A DNA stretch of 64,000 nucleotides from Narthecium ossifragum (Eukaryota; Streptophyta; Magnoliopsida; Dioscoreales; Nartheciaceae): assembly GCA_963920575.1 (NCBI GenBank), contig OY986972.1, positions 7,762,010 through 7,826,009 of the forward strand, given 5' to 3'. How positions within the stretch are numbered: the first letter of the stretch is position 1; the number at the start of each line of letters is the position of its first letter. This document shows, piece after piece, positions 10,083-22,088 of this stretch. The position numbers and the translations under genes were made by a program. The notes under the pieces are model-generated. The model had not been told where the DNA came from and did no database searches. It saw only the letters and a list, made by a program, of their open reading frames with translations.

Positions 10083-12171
10083 TGTCACACCCCAGCCCAA
10101 GAAAACCCATCTGGACCAGGACGTGAGGGGAGGGACCTACACATGTTCACTTCCGATCTGGCGCGATACAACAATTATCACAAGAATCTAAACACTTGAC
10201 TTCTGATGGCATAACTGTAATTTAGAAACTTACTATTCTATTAACATCAGAGTTGTACAGATCTATATCAAGATTACTCAAAGATGAAAAAATATACATA
10301 TAAGCTGATCCTCGAGGGATAATGTATACAAAACTGCCAAACTATACAATTAGATCTTCAATCACCTCAAAGGCCTCCAGAAGTCGACGCACCACCAAAA
10401 GCTGATCTGTTGGGAGCTACGGAAGCACTGGAATCTGCACCTACAAACGCAGTCCGAGTAGGAGTGAGCAACAAGCTTAGTAGGGCTCTACTCTACGTCA
10501 CACTCAAGGAAGGGGAAACTACAACAATACCATCTCCATGCCAAACCTAAGGTGACCACGATGGGGATCATGCCGGTTCTGGATGCTCCCCAATTGTGAA
10601 CCACGCTGGGGATCACGTGGGTTCTAAGCGCTCCCCAAACGTAAACAAGGTAACCAGGGATTCAGAGCACCTCGTGTGCATCCCTAACTCAATAACAGAT
10701 AAGTAAAACGCACCCACACTTTAAGCTTGGCAAGGGAGAACGACACGATATCTACACCTCAAGAATCATGATATGATAAATCAATTAGTACAACAATCTC
10801 GCCCTAGACCTAGCTACCCAACCACGGTCCAAGAGCTAGACCCGAGCTACCCGAGAGCCTCGGATCGACGTTCAACCCAACGCCCACGTCCTAACCTAGA
10901 ATGCATCTAATGCAAACAAATGCATACACCTATACAAGCATCTAACCTATGTGGCTCTATGCGGCACAACAACAAGATGAGAGTTCACATTATCTACACA
11001 TCCCAAGGGACCTGACCCCCTTGGTTCAACCACAAAGCAGTAAAGGTCTAACTAACACAAACTACAACTAAAATAAAGCATAATAAATAAATGCAACTAC
11101 AATTATCACAAGCTTATCGAAAAACCGAATAAAATCCATAAAAGTCGGTAAAACGATCCGAAATACAAATCATCATAAAACTCGAAGGTAAACCATGAAA
11201 TCACGATTAAAACATCATGATATCCTAATTCTAACAATAGGAAAGACATAAAAGAAAACCGAGTTGATTTGAAATCAAAACCATTGAAACAAAGCCAAAT
11301 TCAGCTCACTGCACAAGGAGATCGATCTTCTTCACACAGGTTCACTGCCCAGGAAAGGATCGATCTTCACCTTCAATGAAGATCAATCTTCCTCGGACCA
11401 CCATAGCACCGCCTGAGCCAAGCAAAAGATCGATCTTCATACACATGAAGATCGATCCGTCACGGGATAGGTGTGAGATCACAAGAGAGATCGTTCTTCT
11501 TCTCAAGAAGATCGATCCTTTTTATACCTCGCCGGAAACCCACCTGAGAAAACACCAGAAAACTCCCAAAATACCAAACCAAACTTCATAAAACTTAGGG
11601 ATAAAAAAGCGTAGGATTAGGGGAGTCCAAAAACACCAAGAAAACAGGAAACCAACGGCTAAACACAAAGATCTAAGCTAAAGAGAGCAAATCAAACCCT
11701 AAACTGCCAAATCTTAAGATCTGGGTAGGGATCCCTACCTAGAACAGATGGAAGCCTCCAAATCCAGCTCAACAAGCTTTGGATCGTCTAACCGATCCAC
11801 CCTAAGCCACCAGATTTGATCTCCGTCCAAGATTTCCAAAAAAAAATCAAAAGGAAAGAGACATGTCCTACTTATAGGACCAGCCACGACCAGAGAGATC
11901 GATCCTCACCCCCCATGAAGATCAATCTTCTTCGTGACAAGGTGAAGACTTTCCCGGCACAAGGAGATCAATCTTCTCATACTGAAAAGTGGCAAACAGG
12001 CAAATACTCATGCCCAAACCCAGATCTTTCGATCCAGGTCACACTTCTAGGTCACACCTAAGGTTTCTAATCAAACAAAGACATCATCCCAAGGTCATGT
12101 GTACACAACGCGAGTGTGGAACGACCCTCGACATACACGATCACGTCAGGTTCGAGGGACCGGTCCTCACA
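10083..12171 (-). mobile_element. Family C solo LTR 2 (2089 bp) nested in integrase of element B
   Basis: On the plus strand it runs from TGTCACACCCCAGCCC to GGTCCTCACA, the reverse complement of copies 1 and 5. The flanks are GCCAC (10078-10082) and TCCAC (12172-12176), a 5-bp duplication with one mismatch. The integrase frame resumes right after it (YHLQTNGQ). It is shorter than its relatives. Its palindromes have the arms GAAGATCGATCTTC and not the GGTCGACC type. Confidence 0.87.
11310..11530 (-). repeat. GAAGATCGATCTTC palindrome cluster in solo LTR 2
   Basis: About nine ATCGATC or ATCAATC cores with AAG/CTT-type arms lie within 220 bp, with a further set at about 11895-11975. Spacers such as TTCACTGCCCAGG resemble the spacer GCTCACTGTCTAGG in solo LTR 3, where the palindrome arms differ. 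Confidence 0.8.
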
Positions 12172-12176
12172 TCCAC

Positions 12177-12830
12177 TCCCTATCATCTTCAGACTAATGG
12201 TCAAGTATAACTTTCTAATAGGAAAATAAAGCGCATATTAGAGAAAACTGTTTGCATTGACCGCACAGATTGGGCCATAAAATTAGATGATGCACTGTGG
12301 GCTCACAGGACTGCTTATAAAACGCATATTGGTATGTCCCCAAATCGATTTATTTTTGGTAAGCCTTGTCATTTATCTGTTGAATTAGAACATCGAGCTA
12401 TGCAGGCCATTAAAAAGCTAAATACTGATACCAATGCCGTCACAGCTCATAGGAAACTTAGTTTATGTGAACTTGATGAAATTCACAATGAATTCCAAAA
12501 TTTATAAAGATAAAACAAAGGCCTTCCATGATAGACATATTTCAAAGAGGATTTTTGACGTCGGGCATAAATTTGGCTTTTCAATCCTAAATTGCATCTT
12601 TTCCCAGGTTAATTATGTTCTAGATGGTTAGAGCCTTCTAAATAGAGTATTTCCACATGGTGATATAGAACTTAGACATCCACACACGAATGAAATTTTC
12701 ACTGTTAATGGGTATAGATTAAAACATTATGTGGAGGACATTGTTCATGACGATGTCATTGAGTCCGTTGAACTGACGAACCCATGCTATCACTGACCTC
12801 CTATAGGGGCGTCTAGCGAAAGACGTAAAA
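12177..12830 (+). pseudogene. Integrase C-terminal half of element B
   Basis: Continuation of the integrase catalytic core after the nested LTR: QTNGQV, stop, [14 protein letters not shown], then [18 protein letters not shown] and [15 protein letters not shown]. The codon that should encode the third catalytic residue (Glu of the family motif QAE) is TAA at 12208-12210. The C-terminal part (DKTKAFHDRHI) is broken by stops near 12507 and 12630. It ends near the GCGTCTAGCGAAAGACG block (about 12808) that follows integrase in several Athila-like copies here; its reverse complement is at about 34060. Confidence 0.85.
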
Positions 12831-14670
12831 TTGTGTGCTTGCTGGGAGGCAACCCAGTTTTTGATTTGTAGATTAAGATCATATCTTAGTTTAGGTTCTC
12901 TCCTATTCTATACATGAGGCTACTTAAAACAAACCCATTTAAATTGACAAAATTGAATAATTCACCTTGGCGGTCGACCGTCCCGTCATCCACTACAACA
13001 TCTGTCCTCAAGCGACACGGTCGACCATTGCATCGACTGTTGCATCGTCCGTGAGCCTCTGCCATGAAAAACGCTTCTTAGGGTCGATCCGACGATCGAC
13101 CGTCGCCTCCTGAAACATATTACACAGTCCACGGTCGATCGATTATTGCCTTATTTTCCAAAGATCGCCCACTCCCACGGTCGACCGTCAGATCGATCGC
13201 CAATGATATTTTTTCTTCTCCGTCGGATCTACCATCGGATTTAAATCTAATCCTACTCATTTTTATACTCTAACTAAAATTTTAGTTCATCCTCTATTTC
13301 AATTCACATGTTCTTGATTTCCTATCTCATCTCTTGCGCTTCGATCTCTCTGTCGATCGATCGTTGTTCCTGCTTTGCTCCTTCGTCTGGTTCCTCTCGG
13401 CGACCAACCTGATCTCCTCTTCTCATGCCTCCAACCACCTTCATCACCTTCACTCCTTTGCTTTATCATGGATGACGACAACGAGGACGAGATGGACGTT
13501 GACTCAGGAATTATTCTGAATTTGTTTCGTTAGGACTATTTTAGTGGATGATTGCTTCTCTAGGTTTTCTTTTATCGTGGTGATATGGTTTGCTGTAGGG
13601 CTGCTAGCGTAGTGAGTTCTGATTTTTCCGTTTGGATTGTATTTTACATTTTGACTCATGTAGATGACTGGTCATCAAAGTTTTATGTTCAATTAACACA
13701 AATGATATTATGCCAAATGTTTCCATATCTTTTATACCGTTCTGCTAATTTTTGCTATATTTTTCTTTCTATTAGATTTGATCTTTTGGAAAGGTACTTT
13801 TATGACAAGTGTTCCTATGGAAATCAATAGTGGGCATTTAATCCGTACACCAATCATAGGGATATTATTTTTATTGCTTTTTAATCATCTCTCATATACC
13901 GTGATGATTTTTATGCCTTTATTCTTTTAGTATCTTCTAGAGACATGAATTTATTCAGTGGCAACGTTTTCGTTGTGTGGCCGGTGTGGTGGTCTTAATG
14001 AGCGCGATGACTATACATGGCACGATATTATGGTAGTCTCTTCCCTTTATTCATTGATTTATTTTATGACTTAGTGTAATTGGGGACAATTACATTTAAG
14101 TTGGGGGTAGAATTCTAGGAATTTAAATTCACTTTTTTTTTTTAAAGTAGATTTTATACATCCCTTGAAATATGTCGAAAGAATGAAATTATGACATTTA
14201 TTGATAAAGATGTTTGTTTTAGAAATTTATCTTATGAATTATTTTGAGAGTTGTATGTCATATAAGAGATAGTAAAGTTTTGCTATACATGACATTATTT
14301 CTATACTTTAATACTTCTGCCATAATTTAAGGATGACTTAACATATCTTAATGCACATGTTCACTTTTACATGTTAAAGAGTTGAAATTTTATTCTAAGC
14401 ATGATACTAGGATAGATATACAGTTTTATGCCATGCAACAGAAAATACATAAACACTTGCAATTATCTGAATATAAAAAAATAATTATTGGATTTTACAC
14501 TTAGTAACCGGGCAGTATGCCTAACCAGCGTGGTGTTCGTGTAAAACGGTTGAATTTCCTGAAAACTAGTATGACTAATTATGATTTGTAGCCTTCATGA
14601 TTTGAGCATTAGAGTCTGAAGAGTGTTCTACACTTAGTGCCCTAAAGCCATCTGGTTTGGAAGTCACTGG
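12831..14670 (+). other. Non-coding 3' tail of element B
   Basis: There is no credible gene here. It begins with the block GCTGGGAGGCAACCCAG, common after integrase in Athila-like elements. It then holds a second GGTCGACC/ATCGATCG palindrome cluster (12970-13200) related to the leader cluster at 2068-2275, and a long AT-rich stretch containing an AACCGGGCAGTATGCC motif near 14505. No envelope-like frame with signal peptide or membrane segments is seen. Confidence 0.75.
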
Positions 14671-16730
14671 CTTGAACCTCATTTCATGGACGATGAAGAA
14701 AGCTTAAGAGATCATAACATTGCACATGTCATAATAAAAAAATAAAAAAATGAAAACACACTAGAGATTGCTATATGAAAAGTGGAAGATATGTACTTGG
14801 TTATGATTGTATTCTTGAATGGTTGAAGTGTTTAGATATAATTGATACTCTGAATGATGTGAAATCTTATTCACACATAAGAGTGTTAAAGTTGTTTTTA
14901 GTCATGATTAAATATCTTAAAGTGTTGAAAATATGTTATGACATGTTTTGATTTACTATATTCTTATGTGACTATGAGTTGAAGAGTGTATTCATGGATA
15001 TTATTTCTATTTCATGCATTAGAGTTGATGAGTATTATGATTGATTTCTAATGATATATTCAAGGGAATGTATAGATGGTTGTGGGTATCATCTCTGAAA
15101 ACCTTCAGGAGACTATAACTTCTCCACTGGGGTAACCCAGGGGTTTAAAGGCTTGTTGCACATGCTAAGTGCAATTGTGAGACCTACGAAAGTGACTAGT
15201 TAGATTTATTGTTTTTTTTCTTTTTATCTTTTCTTTGCTTGAGGATTAGCAAAGTGTAAAATGGGGGGTGTGATGAGTCACTAAATATTCATAATTAAAT
15301 CCCTTAATTTACCATTGTTAGTCCGAGAGTGTTTGTATTTGATAGTTTGTTAGTTTATTTTGTAAAATAAATCGCTAGAAATTCTGTATAAGTCAAAATA
15401 TTCTGTAAAGTTAGTAAGTGATTAAATACTTCAAGAGCTACAACTTTGATGTTTGACACTTTACGAGATTCTTGATGGATTGATACCAGTTTTGAAGAAT
15501 ATAAAGATATATAGGTGCTGAAAAACAGGTCCGTCGATGTCCAGGAGAATATTCACCAAATATTTCAGATAAGCTCGAATATTATTAAATAATCAAGATA
15601 TGATAGAGTAAGACTGTCAGAATTAATTCAGGGAATCTGAGTTGTAGTAGAAGTCCAATTTAACCAAAACCCTAATTTCGGGTGTTAACCTATAGAATGG
15701 TTTGAACCTCATTTCATGGACGATGAAGAAAGCTTAAGAGATCATAACATTGCACATGTCATAATAAAAAAATAAAAAAATGAAAACACACTAGAGATTG
15801 CTATATGAAAAGTGGAAGATATGTACTTGGTTATGATTGTATTCTTGAATGGTTGAAGTGTTTAGATATAATTGATACTCTGAATGATGTGAAATCTTAT
15901 TCACACATAAGAGTGTTAAAGTTGTTTTTAGTCATGATTAAATATCTTAAAGTGTTGAAAATATGTTATGACATGTTTTGATTTACTATATTCTTATGTG
16001 ACTATGAGTTGAAGAGTGTATTCATGGATATTATTTCTATTTCATGCATTAGAGTTGATGAGTATTATGATTGATTTCTAATGATATATTCAAGGGAATG
16101 TATAGATGGTTGTGGGTATCATCTCTGAAAACCTTCAGGAGACTATAACTTCTCCACTGGGGTAACCCAGGGGTTTAAAGGCTTGTTGCACATGCTAAGT
16201 GCAATTGTGAGACCTACGAAAGTGACTAGTTAGATTTATTGTTTTTTTTCTTTTTATCTTTTCTTTGCTTGAGGATTAGCAAAGTGTAAAATGGGGGGTG
16301 TGATGAGTCACTAAATATTCATAATTAAATCCCTTAATTTACCATTGTTAGTCCGAGAGTGTTTGTATTTGATAGTTTGTTAGTTTATTTTGTAAAATAA
16401 ATCGCTAGAAATTCTGTATAAGTCAAAATATTCTGTAAAGTTAGTAAGTGATTAAATACTTCAAGAGCTACAACTTTGATGTTTGACACTTTACGAGATT
16501 CTTGATGGATTGATACCAGTTTTGAAGAATATAAAGATATATAGGTGCTGAAAAACAGGTCCGTCGATGTCCAGGAGAATATTCACCAAATATTTCAGAT
16601 AAGCTCGAATATTATTAAATAATCAAGATATGATAGAGTAAGACTGTCAGAATTAATTCAGGGAATCTGAGTTGTAGTAGAAGTCCAATTTAACCAAAAC
16701 CCTAATTTCGGGTGTTAACCTATAGAATGG
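14671..16730 (+). repeat. 1030-bp tandem duplication at the 3' end of element B
   Basis: Bases 14671-15700 and 15701-16730 read the same at every line compared, with a constant offset of 1030. Each unit spans the last part of the internal tail, the polypurine tract and the first 430 bp of the LTR. The junction TATAGAATGG|TTTGAACC joins LTR to internal tail. The near-identity means a very recent event or an assembly artefact. Confidence 0.9.
15261..15270 (+). other. Polypurine tract, first duplication unit
   Basis: ATGGGGGGTG stands immediately before an LTR start (TGATGAGTCA at 15271). This is the plus-strand priming site of the retrotransposon. The identical tract before the complete LTR is at 16291-16300. 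Confidence 0.8.
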
Positions 16731-17580
16731 GGTTTGCTGGCCAAAAAACGGGAGGCTCCAAAGAAAAAAAGAGAGAATTAGGGTTTTGAAGATTTCATGG
16801 AGAAGACGGAGCCGCGACATGGATCCCAATCATTCTTCATCAAATATATGGCCTTCATCCCAAACATGAGTGGCTAACTTCTGTACTTAGGGATCTCATG
16901 AAGCTTTAGTTTAGCTTCTTTTTATTTTCTAGTTTGATACTTGTATTCATTTGCTAGACATAATCTTACAGATATGATTTTATTGTTAATAGAGTTGAAG
17001 GAATAGAGCTCCTTGGCGTATATTTTGGTCTACTTGATTTCAATGATTGATAGTAGAGATCTACAAGATAGTTTTAATGTGGTTTGTGAATAACTAATGA
17101 GATATTTTATGCTTTGTACTAAGGTTACCCCAAAGACAGTATATGCTAATCGAAGATAAAATATGCCTTTGGAAAACACTTACCTTCTTTTAGGGATTCA
17201 TGTAAGTTTAATAAGTTATGAATCTATAATGTCTAGATAAGAAAATAAGAGGATAACTTGAGAATACAAGAAGTGAAACTAAAGTGGATTGAGTAATCCC
17301 TAGATTTTTCTCTCATTAATATATTTCAATCTTTTTACATCACTTTCTTAATTAGTTTTAATTAATAGGTTTCTAAAACCCAAATCAATTCTTTTCACTT
17401 TAGGATTAGAGTTTTGAGATTTAATTTCATCTTCGTTATTCAAATCAAGGTTTTCCCTATGGTTCAACCCCGTATTTCATCACTATTCTACCCCATAGTT
17501 TAGTATTTTGAATAAGGGTTTATAAATTTTATATTTGATTGAGTTTGCATCTGATTTAACAATGTGTTTGCAAGCGATCA
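16301..17580 (+). mobile_element. Family B 3' LTR (1280 bp)
   Basis: It begins TGATGAGTCACTAAATATTC after the polypurine tract and ends TTGCAAGCGATCA at 17580, where LINE sequence starts. A TATA-like CCTATAGAATGG lies at about 16719-16730. No target duplication can be tested because the 5' end of element B is replaced. Confidence 0.88.
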
Positions 17581-18343
17581 GTACTATCGGAATTATATGA
17601 TGAGGAGGTGGTCACAAGAATAGTGGTGAATATTGGAGTTCCGTTGGAGGTGCACGTTCTAACATTGGAGGTGTCTACGGCTAGGTTCGCCAGAGCTTGT
17701 ATAGAGTTGGACCTCAACCAATCGATCAAGTTGGGTACCACGGTTAATAAAAGGACAAGCCCTGGGTATGTGGAGTTTCACTATGAGAATATCATAGTGT
17801 GTCAAAGGTGTGCTCGGATTGGTCACCGAAAGGTAAAGTGTAAGGTGGTGGAGGAGAGGGTGCCAGAGACCAACAATGAGAGAATAATGGATGGTGTTGT
17901 GAATGTAGATTTGAATGGGGAGGATACACAAATACAGAAGACCGTTGAATGCCAGGAAGAGGCTGGAGGGTTACATGAGGAGAAGACGATTACGCCGGTG
18001 ATGATCGCCGCCATGGTGGAGGAATGTCACATCATCCATCGAGGAGGCGCGGGGATTGAGGGACTAACATCGAGCTGTGTGCGTTGCATGGCAAGAGAGG
18101 AGACGGGAGGCCTGCTAACCAGTCCACTCACCATCATGGCAAGGTGGCTCAACACGGCCAGGGCTGATGAGCTGACGGTGACCTCAAGGTTACTCAAACA
18201 AAGGGGAAATGAGTAGGTGATGATGGTGGCGTCCCTAGGAAAGGCATAGGGAATGGCAGTGCGGTGTGGGAACAGGTATGGCAGACAAAGAGTAGAGGAG
18301 AGGCTTCTGGAGCTTCTAGAAGTTATATGGCTGGTGATGTGTT
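17581..18343 (+). pseudogene. L1-type LINE ORF1 fragment (DUF4283/zinc-knuckle protein)
   Basis: The frame (17608-18216, open upstream to the LTR boundary) resembles plant L1 ORF1 proteins, RNA-binding chaperones of the LINE ribonucleoprotein. It shows the remnant LYDEEVVTRI, the segment RFARACIELDL and a CCHC zinc knuckle, CQRCARIGHRKVKC, followed by a charged tail. The start is lost because a family B LTR abuts it, and the end is lost at 18343 where a reversed family B LTR begins. No EN/RT portion follows. It is oriented like the LINE at 45274-51190, but I see nothing showing they are one element. Confidence 0.75.
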
Positions 18344-19628
18344 GTGAACATGTCGTTAAAATGTTGCAAACTCAATCAAATATTAAATTTATAATCCTTA
18401 TTCATTCATCACACTACTGCTAGAATAGCAGTGAAGCCCGGAGTCGATGCACAGGGAAAACATTGGAAACTGAAATCAATTCTTGCAACCCTAAAATTAA
18501 GAAGAAGAATCAATGATAGATTTGAATTAACTAAAACTATCTAAGAAAAGTAATTAAATATGATCAATTTGAATCAATGGATAAGTGACTTAAGAATTAA
18601 TCAATCCACTCTAGTTTTGCCTTCAATCTTCTCTAGTTATCCTCATGTTCTCTTCTCTAAAGATTATGAATTCACAGCTTGTTAAGCTTACTTGTATTCC
18701 TAAAATCAGATTTTTGTTCATAACGGCATAGCCTATCTTTCTTGGTATAGGTTGTCTTCGATCCTACAATTACCTTACTTTATTCTACTCCTAATGACCT
18801 TGGCACAACCTATCCTAGCAAAGCATAGCCTATCTCAAAAGCAAACTATAAATCACATGAAAATAATCATATGAATATCTACAATCAATCACAGAAATCA
18901 TGTAGTACTGAAAGTACGTCAAGGAACTTTGTTCCCTCAACTCTATTAATATTAAAATCATATCCATAAGTTTGTGTCTTGAAAAGATACAAGATTCAAA
19001 CCAAACAAAATAGAAATCTACGCTAGTCTTTCATGAATAATCGTAAGTACAATAATGAGCAACTCATCTTTTGGATGAGCGTCATCGGATTGGAATAGGA
19101 AGTTGTAACCATCCGCATCTTCGCCGTCTTCTCCTTAATTCCCTCTCCAAAGATGGTCGAAAAGATGAGAAATTCGGATTGAATAACCCTATTTATAGGA
19201 GAACTCCTGAAATTAGAGTTTGAGTTGAGTTGGACTTCGTTTACAACTCCTGGTAACCCTATTCCGATCGCAACTGAGCCCAATCAGTCTGGAATCTCAA
19301 AACTTGCCCAACACAAAAGTTGTAGACTAGGAAGTCCTCTGTCATATACCGAAGATATTTCATAATATTTGGAGTTATCTGAAATATTTGACGAATAATT
19401 TTTTGAACGTCGATGGAAAATAGTTTTCCAGCAGCTGGCTGTATATCTTTATATTCTACCAAAAGGGTATCAATCCATCAAGAGTCTCGCAACGTCTCCA
19501 ATATGAAAGTTGTAACTTGTGAAGTATTCTATAACGTCTTAATTTTTTAGAATATTTAGAATTTTACACAATTTATGCCGATTTATTTCATGATAGACGA
19601 CGAATTAGTCTTTTTCAGATAAATCCAT
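18344..19628 (-). mobile_element. Family B-related LTR, reversed and truncated
   Basis: On the plus strand it starts TGAACATGTCGTTAAAATG, the reverse complement of a family B LTR end, and follows it through a TATA-like region (CCCTATTTATAGG near 19187). It breaks off at about 19628, before the LTR start. There it joins family A internal tail. The missing 150-200 bp and the sharp junction suggest a deletion or recombination between A and B elements. Confidence 0.8.
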
Positions 19629-20177
19629 AAGTGATCTACTGAGTAACCGGGTGTTCTTGCCTCAGGAAGTGGGGAGCTCACGTCAAAAGGTAGAACCACT
19701 TATAGCTATAAAAAAAAAACTATTCAGTGTTTTGCTAAGTAACCGGGTCTTTGCGCCTCAAGAAGCGGAGAGTGCTCGCGTAAAAAGGCAAAGTGTCTGA
19801 TAGTTGAAAAGAAAAAGAGAAAGAAAGAGCATGTTGTACTTAAAGTGCGAGGGTTGGAAGATTGGTCATAAAGATAGTAGTGTGTTTGGACTAATGGTGG
19901 GTAGAAGTTGCTTCTGTACGTAATATTTATTTGTCACGTCACATGTGTTCTTCTGGATGGTGATTAGCATGTTTGATGTGTAGAAGTTGATTTCATGTGT
20001 CGGTAGTATGTGTATGAGTATAAGAGGTTTTCATGCTCTGTATTGTATAGAACACTATTGACTTGATAAAGCAGAATTTTTATCATGCATGTCTACATCC
20101 TTGAGCCATTAGTGTGCTTAATTATATTTTATGCGCTTTGAATTGCTAGAGACTAGCAATAAGCTGGTTGGGGGGTG
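19629..20177 (+). mobile_element. Family A 3' internal tail with paired AACCGGGT motifs
   Basis: It matches 43183-43729. It contains GAGTAACCGGGTGTTCTTGCC and, about 100 bp on, a second related AACCGGGTCTTTGCG block, then the polypurine tract GGTTGGGGGGTG (20166-20177). No coding frame. Confidence 0.85.
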
Positions 20178-21795
20178 TGATGAGTACATGAAAGTGCACT
20201 CTGAACATAACTAAAAGCAGCTTATTTGCTTAGTTTTCATGATTAATATAGATGATTTCATCCATATGTGTTGCTTCACAAAGTTATTTGTATTATGCAG
20301 GAAATTGAAGCAAAGATGGGTATTTAACGCCAACACTGTATCATTTCGGAACGAACCAAATGCAATGCCATATATGCTTGGAAAGCTCTTGAAGTCTAGT
20401 TTTTGACGAATTTTACGGTTCGTGATTCCGAGTTTTTTAGAAGAAGTTATGGCAATATTAGTACTGATGGCATAGTCTGGATGGTAGAACAGTAAATACA
20501 CAGAAAAGACGAATCGATCCTGTTCCCTAGAAGGATCGATCCTTTTATGCAGACAGACCTGACAAAACACTCACTTTTCGGATGAGCACAGAAGGATCGA
20601 TCCTCCTTTCACTCGAGAATTTTGAGGAGAAGGATCGATCCTTCTTCTATGGAAGGATCGATCCTACTGAGACGGATTCATCCTACTATCCCTCCAAGTA
20701 TCCCTCCAACTGAGAAGGATCGATCCAACTATCCCTCCAACTGAGAAGGATCGATCCAACTATCCCTCCAACTGAGACGGATCCATCCTACTATCCATCC
20801 TACTGAGAAGGATCGATCCTACACCTAAGGAAGGATCGATCTTCCTCGGGCGCAACCAGAGATTGAAGATGTTGATTTCAAAGGATCAATCCTACACTTA
20901 AGGAAGGATCGATCTTACTCGGGCGGATCTGAATATAAGGGGAGTTCTTGGACGTTTTTGGGGGCTCTTTTCTGGACGTTTTCTAAAGGAAGAAGATGAA
21001 AAAATCTCCATCCATGGCCGATTAAGCTGTGGGCATGGCGGACGGATGATCTAGCGAGGACTAGGGCTTCTTCTCCAACAATGGTTCATTGTTTTAAGCT
21101 TTATTGTTAAACTCTTTTCTATGTATTGGATCTTCAAAGATTATTTTCAGATTATAGATTTCTATGTGGATGATTAATATTATGAACCAGTCATGCTTCT
21201 TTCATGATCTTATAATCCCATAGTTTTATCTATTGTTTACCTACTTTATCTCGTGAAATCTTTCCTATGCATTGCCGATTGTGAGAGTTGGTATTGTGTA
21301 TTCTTAGAGATCCGGTTAGATAGAGTTAGGGCTTTGTCCCGATGAACTTTTGCTGCGCGTTGCCTGTAGTGACAGCCGGTATCGTGTATTCTTAGGTTTG
21401 GGTTGGATGAAGTTAGAACTATAATAAGGAAGAATCAATCGTAAGAAGAGACGTTTATATATTTTATTAGGTTTATAGTTTCATATCTTCCGGTTAAGGT
21501 GATTGGGATGTGAATCCCTTAACTGAGTATTGAATGAACCGTTGGTAGAAGAAGAACATAAGTCCGAGTGAAGTGATTCCCGATGCATAGCCTTAACCAA
21601 ATCCTGATTTTCTTTGTTACCTTTATTTTACCGTTACATCTTCGATCTATTTTCTTAACTTTTACGCTCTTGATTGTTTTTGATACATTGTTATCTGTGT
21701 TTATGGATCTTTCCTGCTTGTCTCTCTGTGGGTTCGACCTCTCTTATGTTGTACTGCACCATGACCGCTGTGCATGACACATTTGAGCGACATCA
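20178..21795 (+). mobile_element. Family A LTR (1618 bp)
   Basis: It starts TGATGAGTACATG after the polypurine tract and ends GAGCGACATCA. It is a 3' LTR whose upstream coding region has been lost. Between 20510 and 20920 it holds an expanded cluster of AAGGATCGATCCTT-type palindromes. These include a repeated unit CCCTCCAACTGAGAAGG around 20690-20790. The TATA region is partly deleted compared with the copies at 35868 and 44405. The internal ORF-like stretch 21583-21777 is conserved among the three LTRs but has no recognisable product. Confidence 0.88.
20510..20930 (+). repeat. AAGGATCGATCCTT palindrome cluster in family A LTR
   Basis: About a dozen cores of GGATCGATCC (some GGATCCATCC) occur in 400 bp of U3, upstream of the position of the TATA box. 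Confidence 0.88.
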
Positions 21796-22088
21796 GTCCC
21801 CCACCATCCTTAGCCGTTGCGGTGCTGAATCTGGAGGTGTAAAGAGTATAAAAGAGAAGAGAGAAAAATGAAAAAGAGAAAAGTGCTGGAGAGGTCTACC
21901 GGGGGTGTGCCTCAGCCATCCTCAACCGCTGCGATGCTCGATTCGGTGGTCTCCCACCGTCCTCAGCCGCTGCGGTGTTGGATCTAGAGGTGTAAAGAGT
22001 AGAAAATAGAATAAAGAAAATTGAAAAAGAGAAAAATGAAACAGAGAAAAGTGCTGGATCCGATGACCGAGGTCTGTTAGAGGTCGAT
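21796..22088 (+). repeat. Roughly 155-bp imperfect tandem repeat next to LTR A
   Basis: Two copies start with CCACC(A/G)TCCT(T/C)AGCCG (about 21801 and 21955) and end in purine-rich AGAGAAAAGTGCTGGA stretches. No product is recognised. It is interrupted at 22088 by solo LTR 3 and resumes at 26263. Confidence 0.7.

Larger units (their letters stand above)
1509..17580 (+). mobile_element. Element B: decayed Athila-like Ty3/gypsy retrotransposon with nested insertions
   Basis: Order: truncated 5' LTR (1509-1869), primer-binding site (1875-1892), leader, gag, protease, reverse transcriptase/RNase H, integrase, long non-coding 3' tail, polypurine tract and 3' LTR (16301-17580). Two family C solo LTRs are nested in it (2552-5235 in gag, 10083-12171 in integrase), and the 3' end carries a 1030-bp tandem duplication. 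All main coding blocks are in one reading frame, broken by stops and one local frameshift. The gag-protease-RT-RNase H-integrase order, the tRNA-Asp type binding site and the long 3' tail fit the Athila lineage. The element is not autonomous now. Confidence 0.85.

Noticed and set aside
13299..13830. Small genes in the tail of element B (60-81 codons)
   Set aside because: The frames are short, not shared with related tails and without domains; the region is non-coding retrotransposon tail.
20510..20930. Regularly repeated palindromes resembling a CRISPR array
   Set aside because: Spacers are homologous between LTR copies, repeats are short palindromes of variable spacing, and the DNA is a plant LTR with no cas genes.
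21583..21777. Conserved 64-codon frame in family A LTRs (also 36523 and 45061)
   Set aside because: Conservation is explained by LTR homology. The translation is hydrophobic without motif and differs in frame context; no evidence of translation.
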